A stretch of 64,000 bases of DNA, from NCBI RefSeq assembly GCF_009600985.1, contig NZ_VDFP01000007.1:45574-109573 (forward strand), written 5' to 3'. Of this stretch, positions 8,689 to 18,519 are shown one piece after another; positions within the stretch are counted from its first letter, which is position 1; each line of letters opens with the position of its first letter. Under the pieces are notes generated by a model. It was not told the origin of the DNA. It did no database searches and saw only the letters and a program-made list of their open reading frames with translations. The position numbers and the translations under genes are program-made. This DNA comes from Companilactobacillus halodurans (GTDB lineage: Bacteria; Bacillota; Bacilli; Lactobacillales; Lactobacillaceae).

Positions 8689-9489
8689 ATGATTAAGCAT
8701 ATATTTTCAGATATGGATGGTACTTTATTACAAAGCAATGGCAAGATAAGTGCTAATAATATCGAAATAATTAAAAAAAGCAAGATACCCTTCACTCTAG
8801 TTTCAGCACGGTCACCTAAAGAGATGTTCGAAGTAATCGATTTATTGGCATTGAGTGAACCTCAAATTGCCTTTAACGGTGGTTTAATTTTCCAATTACA
8901 GGATGGAAAGGTGAAGGCCTTAAAAGAAGATACGATTGTTAATGACTCAGTTGCAAGAATCGTTGAACTATGCAAAAAAGAATTTCCTAGCGTGAGCTGC
9001 AGTTTTTATGGTCAAGATACTTGGTACATTGATCGAATGGATTCGGGTATTGAGATGGAAAAGAGAATCGGCGGTCAAACTCCCAAAATGGTTGATTTTG
9101 TTACTTTATTAAAACAAGCGGCTACTAAAATCTACAAAATCATGTTTATTACAATGGACTTGCAGAAAATGAAGCCATTGATTGCAAGACTAAAAGAATT
9201 GGGCGAGAACGTCAGCATCAATCAATCAGGACAAAGATATTTAGAAATCACTAGTCAAAATGCTGAAAAATCTGAAGGTATTGGCTATATCAAGAAACTT
9301 GAGAACTTGGACAAAGAAGAAATGGCTGCTTTTGGAGATGGATTCAATGACGTATCGATGTTGAAGTCAGTTGGAGTTCCAATCGTGATGGATAATGCTT
9401 TGGAAGGCGTTCACAACTATGGTAAATATATTACTAAAGATAATGATCACGATGGAGTAGGTCATGGGATTCAAAAATATTTAATTTAA
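8689..9489 (+). CDS. Cof-type HAD-IIB family phosphatase
   Basis: 266 aa, the family's normal length. HAD motif I is FSDMDGTLLQ (nucleophile Asp about residue 8), motif II is VSARSPKEM, and the final motif is FGDGFNDVSMLKSVG. Cof-type enzymes hydrolyse sugar phosphates, nucleotides or cofactor phosphates; the particular substrate cannot be read from sequence. GGAGG sits about 9 nt upstream. Monocistronic, with a terminator shared with the convergent gene. Confidence 0.9.
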   Translation: MIKHIFSDMDGTLLQSNGKISANNIEIIKKSKIPFTLVSARSPKEMFEVIDLLALSEPQIAFNGGLIFQLQDGKVKALKEDTIVNDSVARIVELCKKEFPSVSCSFYGQDTWYIDRMDSGIEMEKRIGGQTPKMVDFVTLLKQAATKIYKIMFITMDLQKMKPLIARLKELGENVSINQSGQRYLEITSQNAEKSEGIGYIKKLENLDKEEMAAFGDGFNDVSMLKSVGVPIVMDNALEGVHNYGKYITKDNDHDGVGHGIQKYLI

Positions 9490-9490
9490 A

Positions 9491-9540
9491 AAAGGCGGAA
9501 TAAACATTTTTATTTGAAATGATGTTTTGTTCCGCCTTTG
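9491..9540. terminator. Bidirectional terminator between convergent genes
   Basis: AAAGGCGGAA ... TTCCGCCTTT stem extended by AAACA/TGTTT, with A-run on the left and T-rich flank on the right; it ends both the Cof gene and the minus-strand gene. Confidence 0.85.
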
Positions 9541-9556
9541 ATTTATATATCTTTGA

Positions 9557-9871
9557 TTAGAAACTAACAGTATGTTGATAAGCATTGACAGCTCTTAAAA
9601 AATGGTCTTTAAAATATTGTGTTTCACCATAACCAGTGTTTAGGAAGACAAATTGTTTAGAATCGTAGATGAAGCTAATTTTGTCTTCTCCATAGAATAT
9701 ACCAACGTTGATGTCAGTGATTTTACTGATAGGGATGATGATTCGCTTGATTTTTCGCATCCCTCTGACTAGAGTTATCGATAGTTTATCTTTAGAGATT
9801 GAGTAATCAACATATCCTTTGTAAGCGTCAGTTGATTGACCGATTATTTGGATATAGCTAAACATTGTCAT
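9557..9871 (-). CDS. Hypothetical 104-aa protein, PH-domain-like in character
   Basis: Start set at the MTMFSY methionine (9871), with AGAAAG about 8 nt upstream; a longer reading to 9928 has no better signal. About 104 residues, predicted mostly beta strands and a final helix (YFKDHFLRAVNAYQ), with no membrane segment or signal peptide. This resembles a small bacterial PH-like fold, but that is an impression, not a match. It diverges from paralogue 2 of the membrane family, which may share a promoter region. Confidence 0.55.
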   Translation of the reverse strand: MTMFSYIQIIGQSTDAYKGYVDYSISKDKLSITLVRGMRKIKRIIIPISKITDINVGIFYGEDKISFIYDSKQFVFLNTGYGETQYFKDHFLRAVNAYQHTVSF

Positions 9872-10094
9872 CACATTCTTTCTAAGTGAGAATTTGAAAC
9901 AGCTAGTGGTTTTGATACTGCTGATCATCAGTGATTATAAATAGAAATTAGTTTGAGCCATAATGATAATGATTAGTTTTTACAAGACGTACAAGGTAGA
10001 GCATTATCTTTGCAAAATTCCATTGCACCGTTTATTTTTAATATAAATTTATTAGATTATTAATAATTATTTGAATTTAAAGCAGGTGTTAAAG

Positions 10095-10613
10095 ATGGAA
10101 AAGAGATTTGCGAGAAAATTAAGTTTCAAGCCGCTGTTCAATAGTTTCGTTCTTGGGATGGCCGTTGGAATTTTTATGTACGCTATTTTTGGTCGATCTC
10201 TTGTAGCGGGTCTTATTTTCGGCCTAATAGCGTTTTTAATATTAAGTGTCATCGTCTATCCCCGTAGTTTGCCATCGCTGTATGGCTATTGGAGAGTAAC
10301 TGACGGCAATGTCTATTATTATGATTACAGTACTTGGACTAAAAGAATTCTGGCTATTTTTTTGCCACTGACTAAAAAGCAAGAAAAGGTTTCTTTTGAA
10401 GATATTGAATCTTATTCTTTGATCGTTAATAAAAATGCCAATAAATATGTGCCCCATTATATTGTTTTAAAAGTTGATGATGGTCATGATATTGCCTTAG
10501 ATGTATCGTGGAATTTATTGAAATCAGGTGATCCCGAAAAAGACGTTGAATGGGTCGTTGATTTCATTACCAACAAATTGAATCAAAAAACTGTTAAAAT
10601 TTTACAAGCATAA
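10095..10613 (+). CDS. Hypothetical two-helix membrane protein, paralogue 2 of 3
   Basis: About 172 aa from ATG 10095; GCAGGTG lies 7 nt upstream, so the longer TTG start at 10071 is unlikely. Two helices (about residues 15-55), then YGYWRVTDGNVYYYDYSTW, ILAIFLP, and a C-terminal amphipathic segment. Clear paralogue of 2913 and 63289: the order helix pair, YGYW, DY, aromatic/basic stretch, IxLDxxW is shared. Function unknown. Monocistronic, ended by a strong bidirectional hairpin. Confidence 0.8.
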   Translation: MEKRFARKLSFKPLFNSFVLGMAVGIFMYAIFGRSLVAGLIFGLIAFLILSVIVYPRSLPSLYGYWRVTDGNVYYYDYSTWTKRILAIFLPLTKKQEKVSFEDIESYSLIVNKNANKYVPHYIVLKVDDGHDIALDVSWNLLKSGDPEKDVEWVVDFITNKLNQKTVKILQA

Positions 10614-10618
10614 GCAAA

Positions 10619-10663
10619 TAAAAAGGACCCAAGGAGATAAAAATCTCTTTGGGTCCTTTTTTG
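10619..10663. terminator. Strong bidirectional terminator
   Basis: 17-bp stem (AAAAGGACCCAAGGAGA / TCTCTTTGGGTCCTTTT) with a 5-6 nt loop and T-runs reading out on both strands; it separates paralogue 2 from kup. Confidence 0.9.
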
Positions 10664-10675
10664 AATTTAGATTAT

Positions 10676-12763
10676 TTAATCATCGTCGTCGTCATCATCG
10701 ATTTCGCTGTCAATCTTAATATCTTTAAGAGCAGCACGGTCTTTTCTAACTAGACGTAGACGGTTAAGTGAAACTTTTCCTAGAACTAGAGGCACACGCT
10801 CTTCAACAACATCACTGTATGAAAGACCAAACCAAGTGGCTGGTGAAATGAATTTTTGAAGCATGAGACGTGTGTGGATAATACTCTTTTTAATTCCACT
10901 GATCTTTGTATCTGGTGAGAGAACTTCTTTAATGATAACAAAGGAGAAGTCCCCAACATCACGATCAGGAATGGTTGTATATTTCTGTGGTTGCGACTTG
11001 ATTTCACCATTTGACATCAAATCGTTAACCACTTGACGAAGATAGACATTGACCTTTTGATCAACTCTAAATCCTAAGTACAGCTGAACGCTGACCATGT
11101 AATCAGTATCGAAGGTTTCGACGCTGTATGCGGCCGTGTAAGGTTCGTCAGTAACGTTGACAGTTACGAACCAGTAAACCTGAGCTCGTTTTGGCCGTTT
11201 ATCAAGAATTGAATAAAGGATATTCTTCTTAATGCGATAGCCATCGTGGACTTTAGTTAAGTAAACGAGGTTAGTCGTGTAAAGAGGATAACTTGGATCT
11301 TTTCTTAAATCGTTCAACTGACGTTTAAAGGCTAATAGGGAAGCAAAGTGACTCCGATAAGTGTTGTCATCCTTGAGTCTTTCGCCGTATCTCCAAATGA
11401 ACATGATAGCAATCAGTAATGCGGCAATGAACATCGTGATGTAGGCACCATGGATGAACTTGCTACTGTTAGTTACGAAGAAGATACATTCAATGATAAA
11501 GAAGAAACTGATAATAATCGTTGAGAAGAAGCGATTGGCTCGTTTCATCAATAGCCATTGATGCAGCAGGATCGTTGTCATTAGCATGGTAATAGTAATT
11601 TCTAGTCCGTAAGCATTCGACATGTTTTCAGAAGTTTTGAAATAGAAAACAATGAATAAACAAACGACCCAAATAATCGAGTTAACTGTTGGGATATAAA
11701 GCTGTCCCTTAAAGTTAGTTGGATAATAAGTTTTTAATCTTGGGAAAATCTTTAATTTAGTTGCTTCAGATACCAAAGTATATGAACCTGAAATCAAGGC
11801 TTGAGAAGCAATGATCGCAGCTAGAGCCGACAAGAAGATTCCAAAGAGTCTAAAGTCAGATGGAATGGATTGATAAAATGGATTCATAGCAGAACCCATT
11901 TGTTGTAACTGATGATTATCTCTAACGCTAATAATCCAAGCAGCTTGTCCTAAGTAGCTCAAAAGTAAACAAACTTTTACAAATGGCCAACTGGTATAAA
12001 TATTAGGACGACCAACGTGACCCATGTCAGAATAAAGTGCTTCAGCACCAGTTGTGGCTAGGAAGATGCTTCCTAAAATGAAGACGCCACGGATGTTGAC
12101 TGGACTACGAAGCAATTCAAAAGCATAGTAAGGATTCAAAGCTCGAATAATCGTCCAGTCAGAGGACATATTCACGATTCCGATGATTCCTAAAAATGAG
12201 AACCAAACGAGCATGATAGGTCCAAAAGCCCGACCTATCAATTGTGTACCAAATCTTTGGATAAAGAAGAGCGTTGATAAAATAATAAGCGTCACAATGA
12301 TTACTTGATTTTGCGTACTGATCAAAATCGTATTGTGAATTGCAATGCCCTTAAGTCCTTCAATAGCAGCTGTTACAGTAACAGCTGGAGTCATCATCCC
12401 ATCAGCTAAGAAGGTTGCTCCACCAATCATAGCAGGGATAATGAGCCATTTAGCACGCTTTCTAACCAAGGTGTATAGAGCAAAGATTCCACCTTCACCA
12501 CGGTTATCTGCTCGTAAAGCAATTAAGACATACTTAATTGTCGTTACTAAAGTCAATGTCCAAAAAATTAATGAAACACTACCTAAAATAAAATCGGTGG
12601 ACATTTTATCAAGTCCACCATTGCCGACCATCAAAGAGTGCATAACATATAGAGGAGAGGTACCAATGTCCCCATAAACGATTCCTAAAGCAATAAGAAA
12701 TCCCGCTATGCTCATTTTTGAATGGGGGTTATTTCTTAATGAATTCAGTTGTGTCTTTTCCAT
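10676..12763 (-). CDS. kup: Kup family potassium uptake protein
   Basis: 695 aa. Kup proteins take up K+ with protons. Seen: ALGIVYGDIGTSPLYV near the start, about twelve helices over the first 450 or so residues, ALRADNRGEGGIFALY, and a long cytoplasmic C-terminal domain that ends in a run of Asp. SD GGAG 7 nt before ATG. Family knowledge: Kup proteins in lactic acid bacteria can be closed by c-di-AMP; a c-di-AMP receptor (DarA) also lies in this window at 35020. It follows pepX on the same strand after 122 bp with no clear terminator, so readthrough is possible. Confidence 0.95.
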   Translation of the reverse strand: MEKTQLNSLRNNPHSKMSIAGFLIALGIVYGDIGTSPLYVMHSLMVGNGGLDKMSTDFILGSVSLIFWTLTLVTTIKYVLIALRADNRGEGGIFALYTLVRKRAKWLIIPAMIGGATFLADGMMTPAVTVTAAIEGLKGIAIHNTILISTQNQVIIVTLIILSTLFFIQRFGTQLIGRAFGPIMLVWFSFLGIIGIVNMSSDWTIIRALNPYYAFELLRSPVNIRGVFILGSIFLATTGAEALYSDMGHVGRPNIYTSWPFVKVCLLLSYLGQAAWIISVRDNHQLQQMGSAMNPFYQSIPSDFRLFGIFLSALAAIIASQALISGSYTLVSEATKLKIFPRLKTYYPTNFKGQLYIPTVNSIIWVVCLFIVFYFKTSENMSNAYGLEITITMLMTTILLHQWLLMKRANRFFSTIIISFFFIIECIFFVTNSSKFIHGAYITMFIAALLIAIMFIWRYGERLKDDNTYRSHFASLLAFKRQLNDLRKDPSYPLYTTNLVYLTKVHDGYRIKKNILYSILDKRPKRAQVYWFVTVNVTDEPYTAAYSVETFDTDYMVSVQLYLGFRVDQKVNVYLRQVVNDLMSNGEIKSQPQKYTTIPDRDVGDFSFVIIKEVLSPDTKISGIKKSIIHTRLMLQKFISPATWFGLSYSDVVEERVPLVLGKVSLNRLRLVRKDRAALKDIKIDSEIDDDDDDD

Positions 12764-12885
12764 ATAATAATCTCCAAAATAAACAGTTCATCAGCAATTG
12801 TAACATTAGAATTGAGAGTATGAAACCACTTAATTTTGGTCCAGTCAGACTTCTCATATACCAAGGCATTTAGCAATTATTGGTC

Positions 12886-15321
12886 TTAATTCTGATGTAT
12901 TGGAACAGTCATGAAAGACTGATCTGTCGATACTGTATATTTAATATCTTGATTGCCACGTACAGTCATACCAAAGTCTGTTGCATAGATAATCAAGCCT
13001 AGTTGATGTCCTTTTAAGAGCCGATAAAAAGTAGGCTGTAATTCGACACCAACATTATAAAAGATATCAGGCTTTAATTCATCAACTTTGTAGCTATTAT
13101 GACGATTTTGTAAATTTATATGACCCTTGCTGATCATCTTACAATCAGTCGATTTATTGTAAGTAAATTCCCTTAAATCATCTTCACGCCAGTCATAAGT
13201 TTGTGCCAGACTATTTTTTGAAAGTAACGTCGGAGAAACATTTAAACGCTTTGCGACTCCATAGTCAACCAATTGGAAACTTAACATTCCTAAATCTTTA
13301 TTAGAACTTACTTTGAGATTCAAATTAACTTTGCCGTCAATCGTTAACTCATCGGTTAAAGCAGCTGTTTTAAAAATTAGTTGATTGGCCGAAATCTTTT
13401 TATCTCCAGCTAATAAATCTTTTTCCCAGACATCGTTATGACGACTATAAAACTTAAAATCAGTTTCGCTTAATTGGTCTTTAAAACTTCTCTCATCATG
13501 AGTATTAGTTTCAGTAGTTTTTGTGGTTAATTTATCATCTGATAAGTTATACTTGATTGTTTCATTCTTATCACTAGCCCAATCTTGATAACTGTTCCAA
13601 GTTTCAGGCTTTGTATTGTCTTGAATGATAACGTTAGGGATGATTTCTTTAGCTTGATTATCGACGCCCAGTAATTCATTGGTCAGCCAAAGATTGATGA
13701 TATCGTTATAGTCGATTGAACGAAAAGCATTGATGTAAATATGTTGTCCTTGATGCAAAATCAGCTTTTGCGTAACGCCGTTATCCTTGATACCGTTCCA
13801 CAAACGTTCAACATTTCGAGGCTTAACATTCCAGTCATTGAGACCATGAACCATAAAGACGTCAGCTCTGATATTAGAAAAATCCTTATGGTAATTTCTG
13901 GCATCCCAAAAACGATTATAGTTGCCAGTTTCACGGTCTTGATCTTTAGCAATAGTTTGAATCTGTTTGTTCCACTTATTTTTGATATTGTGAAAATCGC
14001 CAGGTTGCAAACGCCGACTGAAAGTTTCTTCTGCCAAAACATCAGCATCCTCACCAGGGAATCCTCCTGGAGCAATAACTAAACCGCCATCACGGTAGTA
14101 GTCGTACCAGCTAGAAATTGCGGCTTCACTGATGACAGTCTTTAAGCCACTGATACCGGTAGAAGCTGCAGCGGTTGCCAGTGTTCCTAGATAAGAGCGA
14201 CCAGTCATAGCAATTTTTTGATTGGACCACCAAGCTTTGATTTCAATATTGTCAGTTCGGTTGGTAAAAGCAGGAAGTTGACCAGTTAACCACTTGATAA
14301 TCGAAACGGTTGAAGTTGTTTCTTCCGGGTCGCCAGTTGTTCTTAGACCGTCGGAATCTTTGGTACCAATACCTGCCATATAAACGACCGCAAATCCACG
14401 GGCCAAGAAGTAATCATTTAAAGTATAAGAGCTTTCCCTAGCAAACGTCTCTTCGGCGCGCTTAGTCTGGCCATTGATAGTTCTTGGTGCAGGGATTTTT
14501 TTACTAGCATTTTCGTGATAAGCAATATCCTCGTAGTGCAAATCATTAGGCTCTTTACGCTTCAAGGGAACATTGACATCATGAGTAAGTTTTTCACCAG
14601 TTTCATCATTGGTACCTTGGTTATAAGGACTAGCAGTGTAAAGGGTGGGAACTTTAAGACCATTTTCAGTTTCATAAGGTCGTAATATTTCAGCCTTTAA
14701 TAAATCACGATGTCCGTCATGGTCGCTATCTTGAGGAGATTCAACATAAACGACTTCACGAATCAATTTATGAGGATTAAAAACTGGTAAAGTCTTTCCA
14801 TTAAAAAGGAGTGGTTGACTTACTTTTCCATAGAATGGAGTAAAATATCCTTTTGAAGCAAGGCTATCAAGATAAGTTTGACCATTTTTGTTATGAGTAG
14901 CTAAAAGCCAGTACCAAGCAGATTTTAATTCGTTAATGGTAAAAGAATTGCTATTGTGGTCAGCAATAATCAATTGAATTTTTTTCATAGCTTTTAATGG
15001 ATCTGAGAACGAAAAATCAACATCAGGATTGAATTTTAATAATTGCAAAGCAACGTTATAAAAAGCCGTAACGGTAACTTTAGTTGCTGTATCAAGATAT
15101 TCACTCAAATTTTGACTTTCTGTTGCCATATAAGTTTTAAGCTTTTCTTCAAAAGAAGATGAAGTCTTGGCTTCTAAAAAGCTTTTGCTCAGGAAACTTT
15201 TCCACAAGATGATGGGATTAGTTTCTGATTCATTATCTTTATCTAAAAATTTAATAGCGCGTAATTCGTCTAACTGATTGGAAAACTTAGTAGGGCGAAA
15301 GGCAAATTGATTATTTTTCAT
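12886..15321 (-). CDS. pepX: Xaa-Pro dipeptidyl-peptidase
   Basis: About 811 aa from ATG 15321 (GGAG 10 nt upstream); an in-frame start 33 nt earlier lacks an SD. PepX (family S15) removes X-Pro dipeptides from casein-derived peptides in the cytoplasm. Seen: GRSYLGTLA with the nucleophile Ser at about residue 376, [10 protein letters not shown] with the catalytic Asp, and HQGQHIY with the His. The N-terminal helical region and C-terminal jelly-roll region are both full length. Monocistronic or followed by kup. Confidence 0.95.
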   Translation of the reverse strand: MKNNQFAFRPTKFSNQLDELRAIKFLDKDNESETNPIILWKSFLSKSFLEAKTSSSFEEKLKTYMATESQNLSEYLDTATKVTVTAFYNVALQLLKFNPDVDFSFSDPLKAMKKIQLIIADHNSNSFTINELKSAWYWLLATHNKNGQTYLDSLASKGYFTPFYGKVSQPLLFNGKTLPVFNPHKLIREVVYVESPQDSDHDGHRDLLKAEILRPYETENGLKVPTLYTASPYNQGTNDETGEKLTHDVNVPLKRKEPNDLHYEDIAYHENASKKIPAPRTINGQTKRAEETFARESSYTLNDYFLARGFAVVYMAGIGTKDSDGLRTTGDPEETTSTVSIIKWLTGQLPAFTNRTDNIEIKAWWSNQKIAMTGRSYLGTLATAAASTGISGLKTVISEAAISSWYDYYRDGGLVIAPGGFPGEDADVLAEETFSRRLQPGDFHNIKNKWNKQIQTIAKDQDRETGNYNRFWDARNYHKDFSNIRADVFMVHGLNDWNVKPRNVERLWNGIKDNGVTQKLILHQGQHIYINAFRSIDYNDIINLWLTNELLGVDNQAKEIIPNVIIQDNTKPETWNSYQDWASDKNETIKYNLSDDKLTTKTTETNTHDERSFKDQLSETDFKFYSRHNDVWEKDLLAGDKKISANQLIFKTAALTDELTIDGKVNLNLKVSSNKDLGMLSFQLVDYGVAKRLNVSPTLLSKNSLAQTYDWREDDLREFTYNKSTDCKMISKGHINLQNRHNSYKVDELKPDIFYNVGVELQPTFYRLLKGHQLGLIIYATDFGMTVRGNQDIKYTVSTDQSFMTVPIHQN

Positions 15322-15352
15322 TAACTGACAACTCCTTTTATATATTAATTTC

Positions 15353-15358
15353 ATTATA
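15353..15358 (-). promoter_or_regulatory. -10 box of pepX
   Basis: On the minus strand TATAAT lies about 30 nt upstream of the pepX start. Just before it is a small inverted repeat AAGCAA-N6-TTGCTT in the spacer, which could be an operator, but nothing more supports that. Confidence 0.55.
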
Positions 15359-15407
15359 AAGCAATCCTTGTTGCTTTTGATATGAATTCCGACTTAATTA
15401 AGCGAAG

Positions 15408-15450
15408 ATAAAATAAATAGACGTAACAATCTAATGATTGTCGCGTCTAT
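15408..15450 (-). terminator. Terminator of the acetyltransferase-rpiA-pepC operon
   Basis: On the minus strand, a TAGACG...CGTCTA outer stem continuing through GACAATC/GATTGT, followed by TTTATTTT. Confidence 0.8.
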
Positions 15451-15467
15451 AATTAAGGCTTGATTAA

Positions 15468-16811
15468 TTAAGCTAAAGCACCCATTGGATCCCATGGTGC
15501 AAGAACTTTTGGATCTTTTGATTCAGTTTCAAAAGTATTCTTCAAGTCATCTGACAAGTATTTCTTGTTGATAACTAGTTGATAAACATATTCATCGAAC
15601 CATGAGTCGCTCATAACAAAGTATCCTTTGCTACCAACTTTTTCACCCCATGAATTTTCGACCTTCCATTTGAGTGGATTGCCATTTTCATCAAGGTCGA
15701 CACCTGTAATAACCATAGCATGTGTCATCATACTTTCAATGTAGTCAAGACGTTGTGCCTTAGTCATCTTGAGATCAGTGTCAAGTAATCCTTCAAGGTC
15801 GTAGATGTTTGTGTCCATAATACCGATCTTACGGTCAGAGCTTTGGCCAACATCGCTACCGAACCAAACAGTTTCGCCTGCTTTTAATTGTTTGATTTCC
15901 AATTTCTTGAAATCATCAATCTTAAGGTTCAAGTGACGTACTTGACGACCACCGACAACGTTACCTAACATTTCAACTGTGTAAACGTGATTGTATGGCT
16001 TATCGGCAGTTGGAGCATTGATAGTTGAGATATAGCTGTCAAAATCCCAGCCAACATATTTCTTGAAAAATTCTTGTGGTGTGATTCCAGTTTCACGATG
16101 GAAGTTCTTGTCATCGTCACGGTAAGCCCAGTCAAATTTTTCTGGAGGAACGCCAACAGTGTAAACTAAAATCTTGTAGATTTCACTGAGCAATTCGTCT
16201 TTTTTACGTTCGATATCTTCTTCAGATTTGTTGTCATTTACTAAGTCACGCAAGATGATAGCATCTTTACGTAATTTCTTGTTGAGAACATTATTTAATT
16301 CAGAAGAATTTGTACGACTGAAAGTGTCTGGCATAACGGCCTTTGGAACGACACCATATTTTTGAACTAGGGCCATGACCATATCCCATTGACCACCATC
16401 TTGTTGAGGAGTCGTCATGAGAAAGTCGACTTTACGGTCACCAACTGGTAAAGCGGCTGTGTTGATAACATTTTCGAAGAAGTAGTTAGATTTTTCCAAT
16501 TTATCCCAGAAAAGCATATATCCTTGAGATAATTCAAAGCCTTTGATTTTAAAATTGTCTTGAAGTGGGTGTCTCATCGTATTTAAAGCGGCGAAAACCC
16601 AGCAAAGTCCAGATTGCTTTTGGTCTGAAACCTTACCAGTGTCGATTTCAATAGAAAAAGTTGGATCCATTGCTACTTTTGAAGCAAGCGTTTCACTGGA
16701 TTTGAATAATCCATTATTAGCAACGGCATTCTTAATGGCACTTGAGCCCGGGGTTTTGTCGAATGCAGTTTGAAATTTTTCTAATTCTGATGATGTAATT
16801 TCTTTAGTCAT
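15468..16811 (-). CDS. pepC: Aminopeptidase C (bleomycin-hydrolase family)
   Basis: 447 aa, normal for PepC (family C1B), a cytoplasmic cysteine aminopeptidase with broad specificity. Seen: QKQSGLCWVFAALNT with catalytic Cys70, THAMVITGVD with the catalytic His, and VENSWGEKVG with the catalytic Asn. The C-terminus ends DPMGALA, the self-blocking tail that makes the enzyme an aminopeptidase. It starts 23 bp after rpiA, so it is probably cotranscribed. With pepX next door the locus covers late casein-peptide breakdown. Confidence 0.95.
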   Translation of the reverse strand: MTKEITSSELEKFQTAFDKTPGSSAIKNAVANNGLFKSSETLASKVAMDPTFSIEIDTGKVSDQKQSGLCWVFAALNTMRHPLQDNFKIKGFELSQGYMLFWDKLEKSNYFFENVINTAALPVGDRKVDFLMTTPQQDGGQWDMVMALVQKYGVVPKAVMPDTFSRTNSSELNNVLNKKLRKDAIILRDLVNDNKSEEDIERKKDELLSEIYKILVYTVGVPPEKFDWAYRDDDKNFHRETGITPQEFFKKYVGWDFDSYISTINAPTADKPYNHVYTVEMLGNVVGGRQVRHLNLKIDDFKKLEIKQLKAGETVWFGSDVGQSSDRKIGIMDTNIYDLEGLLDTDLKMTKAQRLDYIESMMTHAMVITGVDLDENGNPLKWKVENSWGEKVGSKGYFVMSDSWFDEYVYQLVINKKYLSDDLKNTFETESKDPKVLAPWDPMGALA

Positions 16812-16834
16812 GCAATATTCTCCTCTATTTGATA

Positions 16835-17524
16835 TTATCTGATATTATCGATTACTTTTGGTCCATCCTCATAACCGACGATAATAGTATTAACTATATC
16901 AAGAAATAGTCCGTGTGCAACTATTCCAACTTGGTGATCGAGCCAATCAGCTAATAGGTGAGGGTGATTGATCGTTCCCATTTTAAGATCGATTACGTAA
17001 TTTTTATTGTGAGTCAAAACACGTTTGCCATTTTCATCTAAACGAAATTCTGGCTTCAAATTTTCTTTTTTAAGGTCTTCGAAAGTCTTTTCACAACCGA
17101 AAGGAATAACTTCTAGTGGTAATGGGAAACTTCCTAGTTGGTCAGCCATTTTTGATTGATCAACAATCCAAATATTTTTAGTTGAGTTAGTTGCAACCAT
17201 TTTTTCGAGCAAGTGGGCAGCACCACCACCCTTGATGCCTTGGTAGTTCTTGTCAATTTGGTCAGCACCATCGATAGTGACATCAATGTGATCAACTTCG
17301 TTGAGGTCTTTAGTTGGAATGCCTAAAGATTTGGCTTGCTTTTCAGAACGTGATGAAGTCGTTACAGCGACGATGTTTTTAATATCGCCAGCTTGGTATC
17401 GGCGACCAAGTTCTTCAATCATATAATAAACCGTTGAACCAGTTCCTAAACCAACGACCGAGTCGCTTTTAAAATAATCGACAGACTTAACGCCGACAGC
17501 TTTTTTTAATTCATTTTGATTCAA
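16835..17524 (-). CDS. rpiA: Ribose-5-phosphate isomerase A
   Basis: 229 aa. Interconverts ribose-5-P and ribulose-5-P in the pentose phosphate/phosphoketolase pathways. Seen: [17 protein letters not shown] (phosphate-binding loop), TIDGADQID (catalytic Asp region), and [12 protein letters not shown]. The start is TTG, directly after the TAA of the preceding gene with no gap; GGGGG lies 8 nt upstream, so translation is probably coupled. Middle gene of a three-gene minus-strand operon. Confidence 0.95.
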   Translation of the reverse strand: MNQNELKKAVGVKSVDYFKSDSVVGLGTGSTVYYMIEELGRRYQAGDIKNIVAVTTSSRSEKQAKSLGIPTKDLNEVDHIDVTIDGADQIDKNYQGIKGGGAAHLLEKMVATNSTKNIWIVDQSKMADQLGSFPLPLEVIPFGCEKTFEDLKKENLKPEFRLDENGKRVLTHNKNYVIDLKMGTINHPHLLADWLDHQVGIVAHGLFLDIVNTIIVGYEDGPKVIDNIR

Positions 17525-17827
17525 TTAATTTTCCCCCTTCAAGAGCTTTTGGTAATTTTCGGTTAACAAAAATCTGATTTCAGGCTTTTGTTTGAAAGCA
17601 GCCTTTGCGTATTCGCAAACGGGAATGATTTTTAGACTCTTTAAGTCCGCAAAATCTAGTACAGCGTTCAATAATTTTCCAGCCAAACCTTGTCCACGAT
17701 AATTTTCATTAACGAAAGTATGGTCAAGTGAAATCACGCCATCTTTAACAGTAGAATAAGTCAATTCGCCAATCATTTCGCCGTTATCTTCAAAGAAAAA
17801 GCGACCGTCCTCATGTTTCATTTCCAT
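17525..17827 (-). CDS. Small GNAT-type N-acetyltransferase (YjdJ-like)
   Basis: 100 aa, the size of the short Gcn5-like family (PF14542 type). Seen: ISLDHTFVNENYRGQGLAGKLL, the acetyl-CoA-binding Q/RxxGxG/A motif, then AKAAFKQKPE. Members are small cytoplasmic proteins of unclear substrate. The SD AGGAGG is 7 nt before ATG. First gene of the rpiA-pepC operon; a TATAAT box lies about 30 nt upstream on this strand. Confidence 0.85.
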   Translation of the reverse strand: MEMKHEDGRFFFEDNGEMIGELTYSTVKDGVISLDHTFVNENYRGQGLAGKLLNAVLDFADLKSLKIIPVCEYAKAAFKQKPEIRFLLTENYQKLLKGEN

Positions 17828-17957
17828 AAAACTACCTCCTGCATATTTAATTAATTTTATATTACTCTATTATAAGAAGAAAGTCAGTCGATTGAATAGT
17901 TTTATAAAGGCTAAAATGCTATTATTTTAGATATCTAATGCTAAAGGAGTTTTCAAT

Positions 17958-18500
17958 TTGACAAAAAAACGTGGATTTGAAATTGTAAAGAAATATGAAG
18001 GTGAAGGCCTTAATTTACCAGTCCGCCAAACTAAAAATGCTGCTGGATATGATATTGAAAGTGCACAAGATTTCGTTGTTCCATCAATTTGGAAATTTGG
18101 TGTGCTTAATGTTTTGAAATTTGTGCTCAATAAAGGGAAAATAGATGATAGTAAAATTGCTGAAGTACAGAAATCTATCAAACCAGTATTAGTACCTACT
18201 GGTATCAAAGCCTTTATGCAAGACGATGAAGTTTTAATTATTGCTAGTCGTTCGAGCAATCCTTTGAAACGCGGTTTGTCGATTCCCAATGGTATTGGCG
18301 TTGTTGATGCAGATTACTATAATAATGATAGTAATGAGGGAGAATTATTTGTTCAATTAATTAACTTTTTCCCAATTGACTATAAAATAAAGAAGGGCGA
18401 ACGTTTAGCTCAAGGAATCTTCATTAAATATTTAACGACTGATGACGATGAAGGCGGATTAACGAAACGTCATGGAGGATTTGGTTCTTCAGGAATATAA
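17958..18500 (+). CDS. dut: dUTP diphosphatase
   Basis: 180 aa from TTG 17958, with AAAGGAG 8 nt upstream. Hydrolyses dUTP to dUMP, keeping uracil out of DNA and feeding dTMP synthesis. The conserved trimeric dUTPase motifs are visible: [11 protein letters not shown] (1), [11 protein letters not shown] (2), [20 protein letters not shown] (3), GERLAQGIF (4) and [10 protein letters not shown] (5). The spacing between motifs 1 and 2 is longer than in short dUTPases. Followed by radA, probably as one operon. Confidence 0.9.
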   Translation: MTKKRGFEIVKKYEGEGLNLPVRQTKNAAGYDIESAQDFVVPSIWKFGVLNVLKFVLNKGKIDDSKIAEVQKSIKPVLVPTGIKAFMQDDEVLIIASRSSNPLKRGLSIPNGIGVVDADYYNNDSNEGELFVQLINFFPIDYKIKKGERLAQGIFIKYLTTDDDEGGLTKRHGGFGSSGI

Positions 18501-18519
18501 TAAGAAAGGAACTATTTTA

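Noticed and set aside
12764..12885. c-di-AMP (ydaO-type) riboswitch before kup
   Set aside because: Only 122 bp, no conserved ydaO blocks.
13741..14082. Overlapping frames opposite pepX
   Set aside because: Shadow frames of a well-supported gene, no SD.
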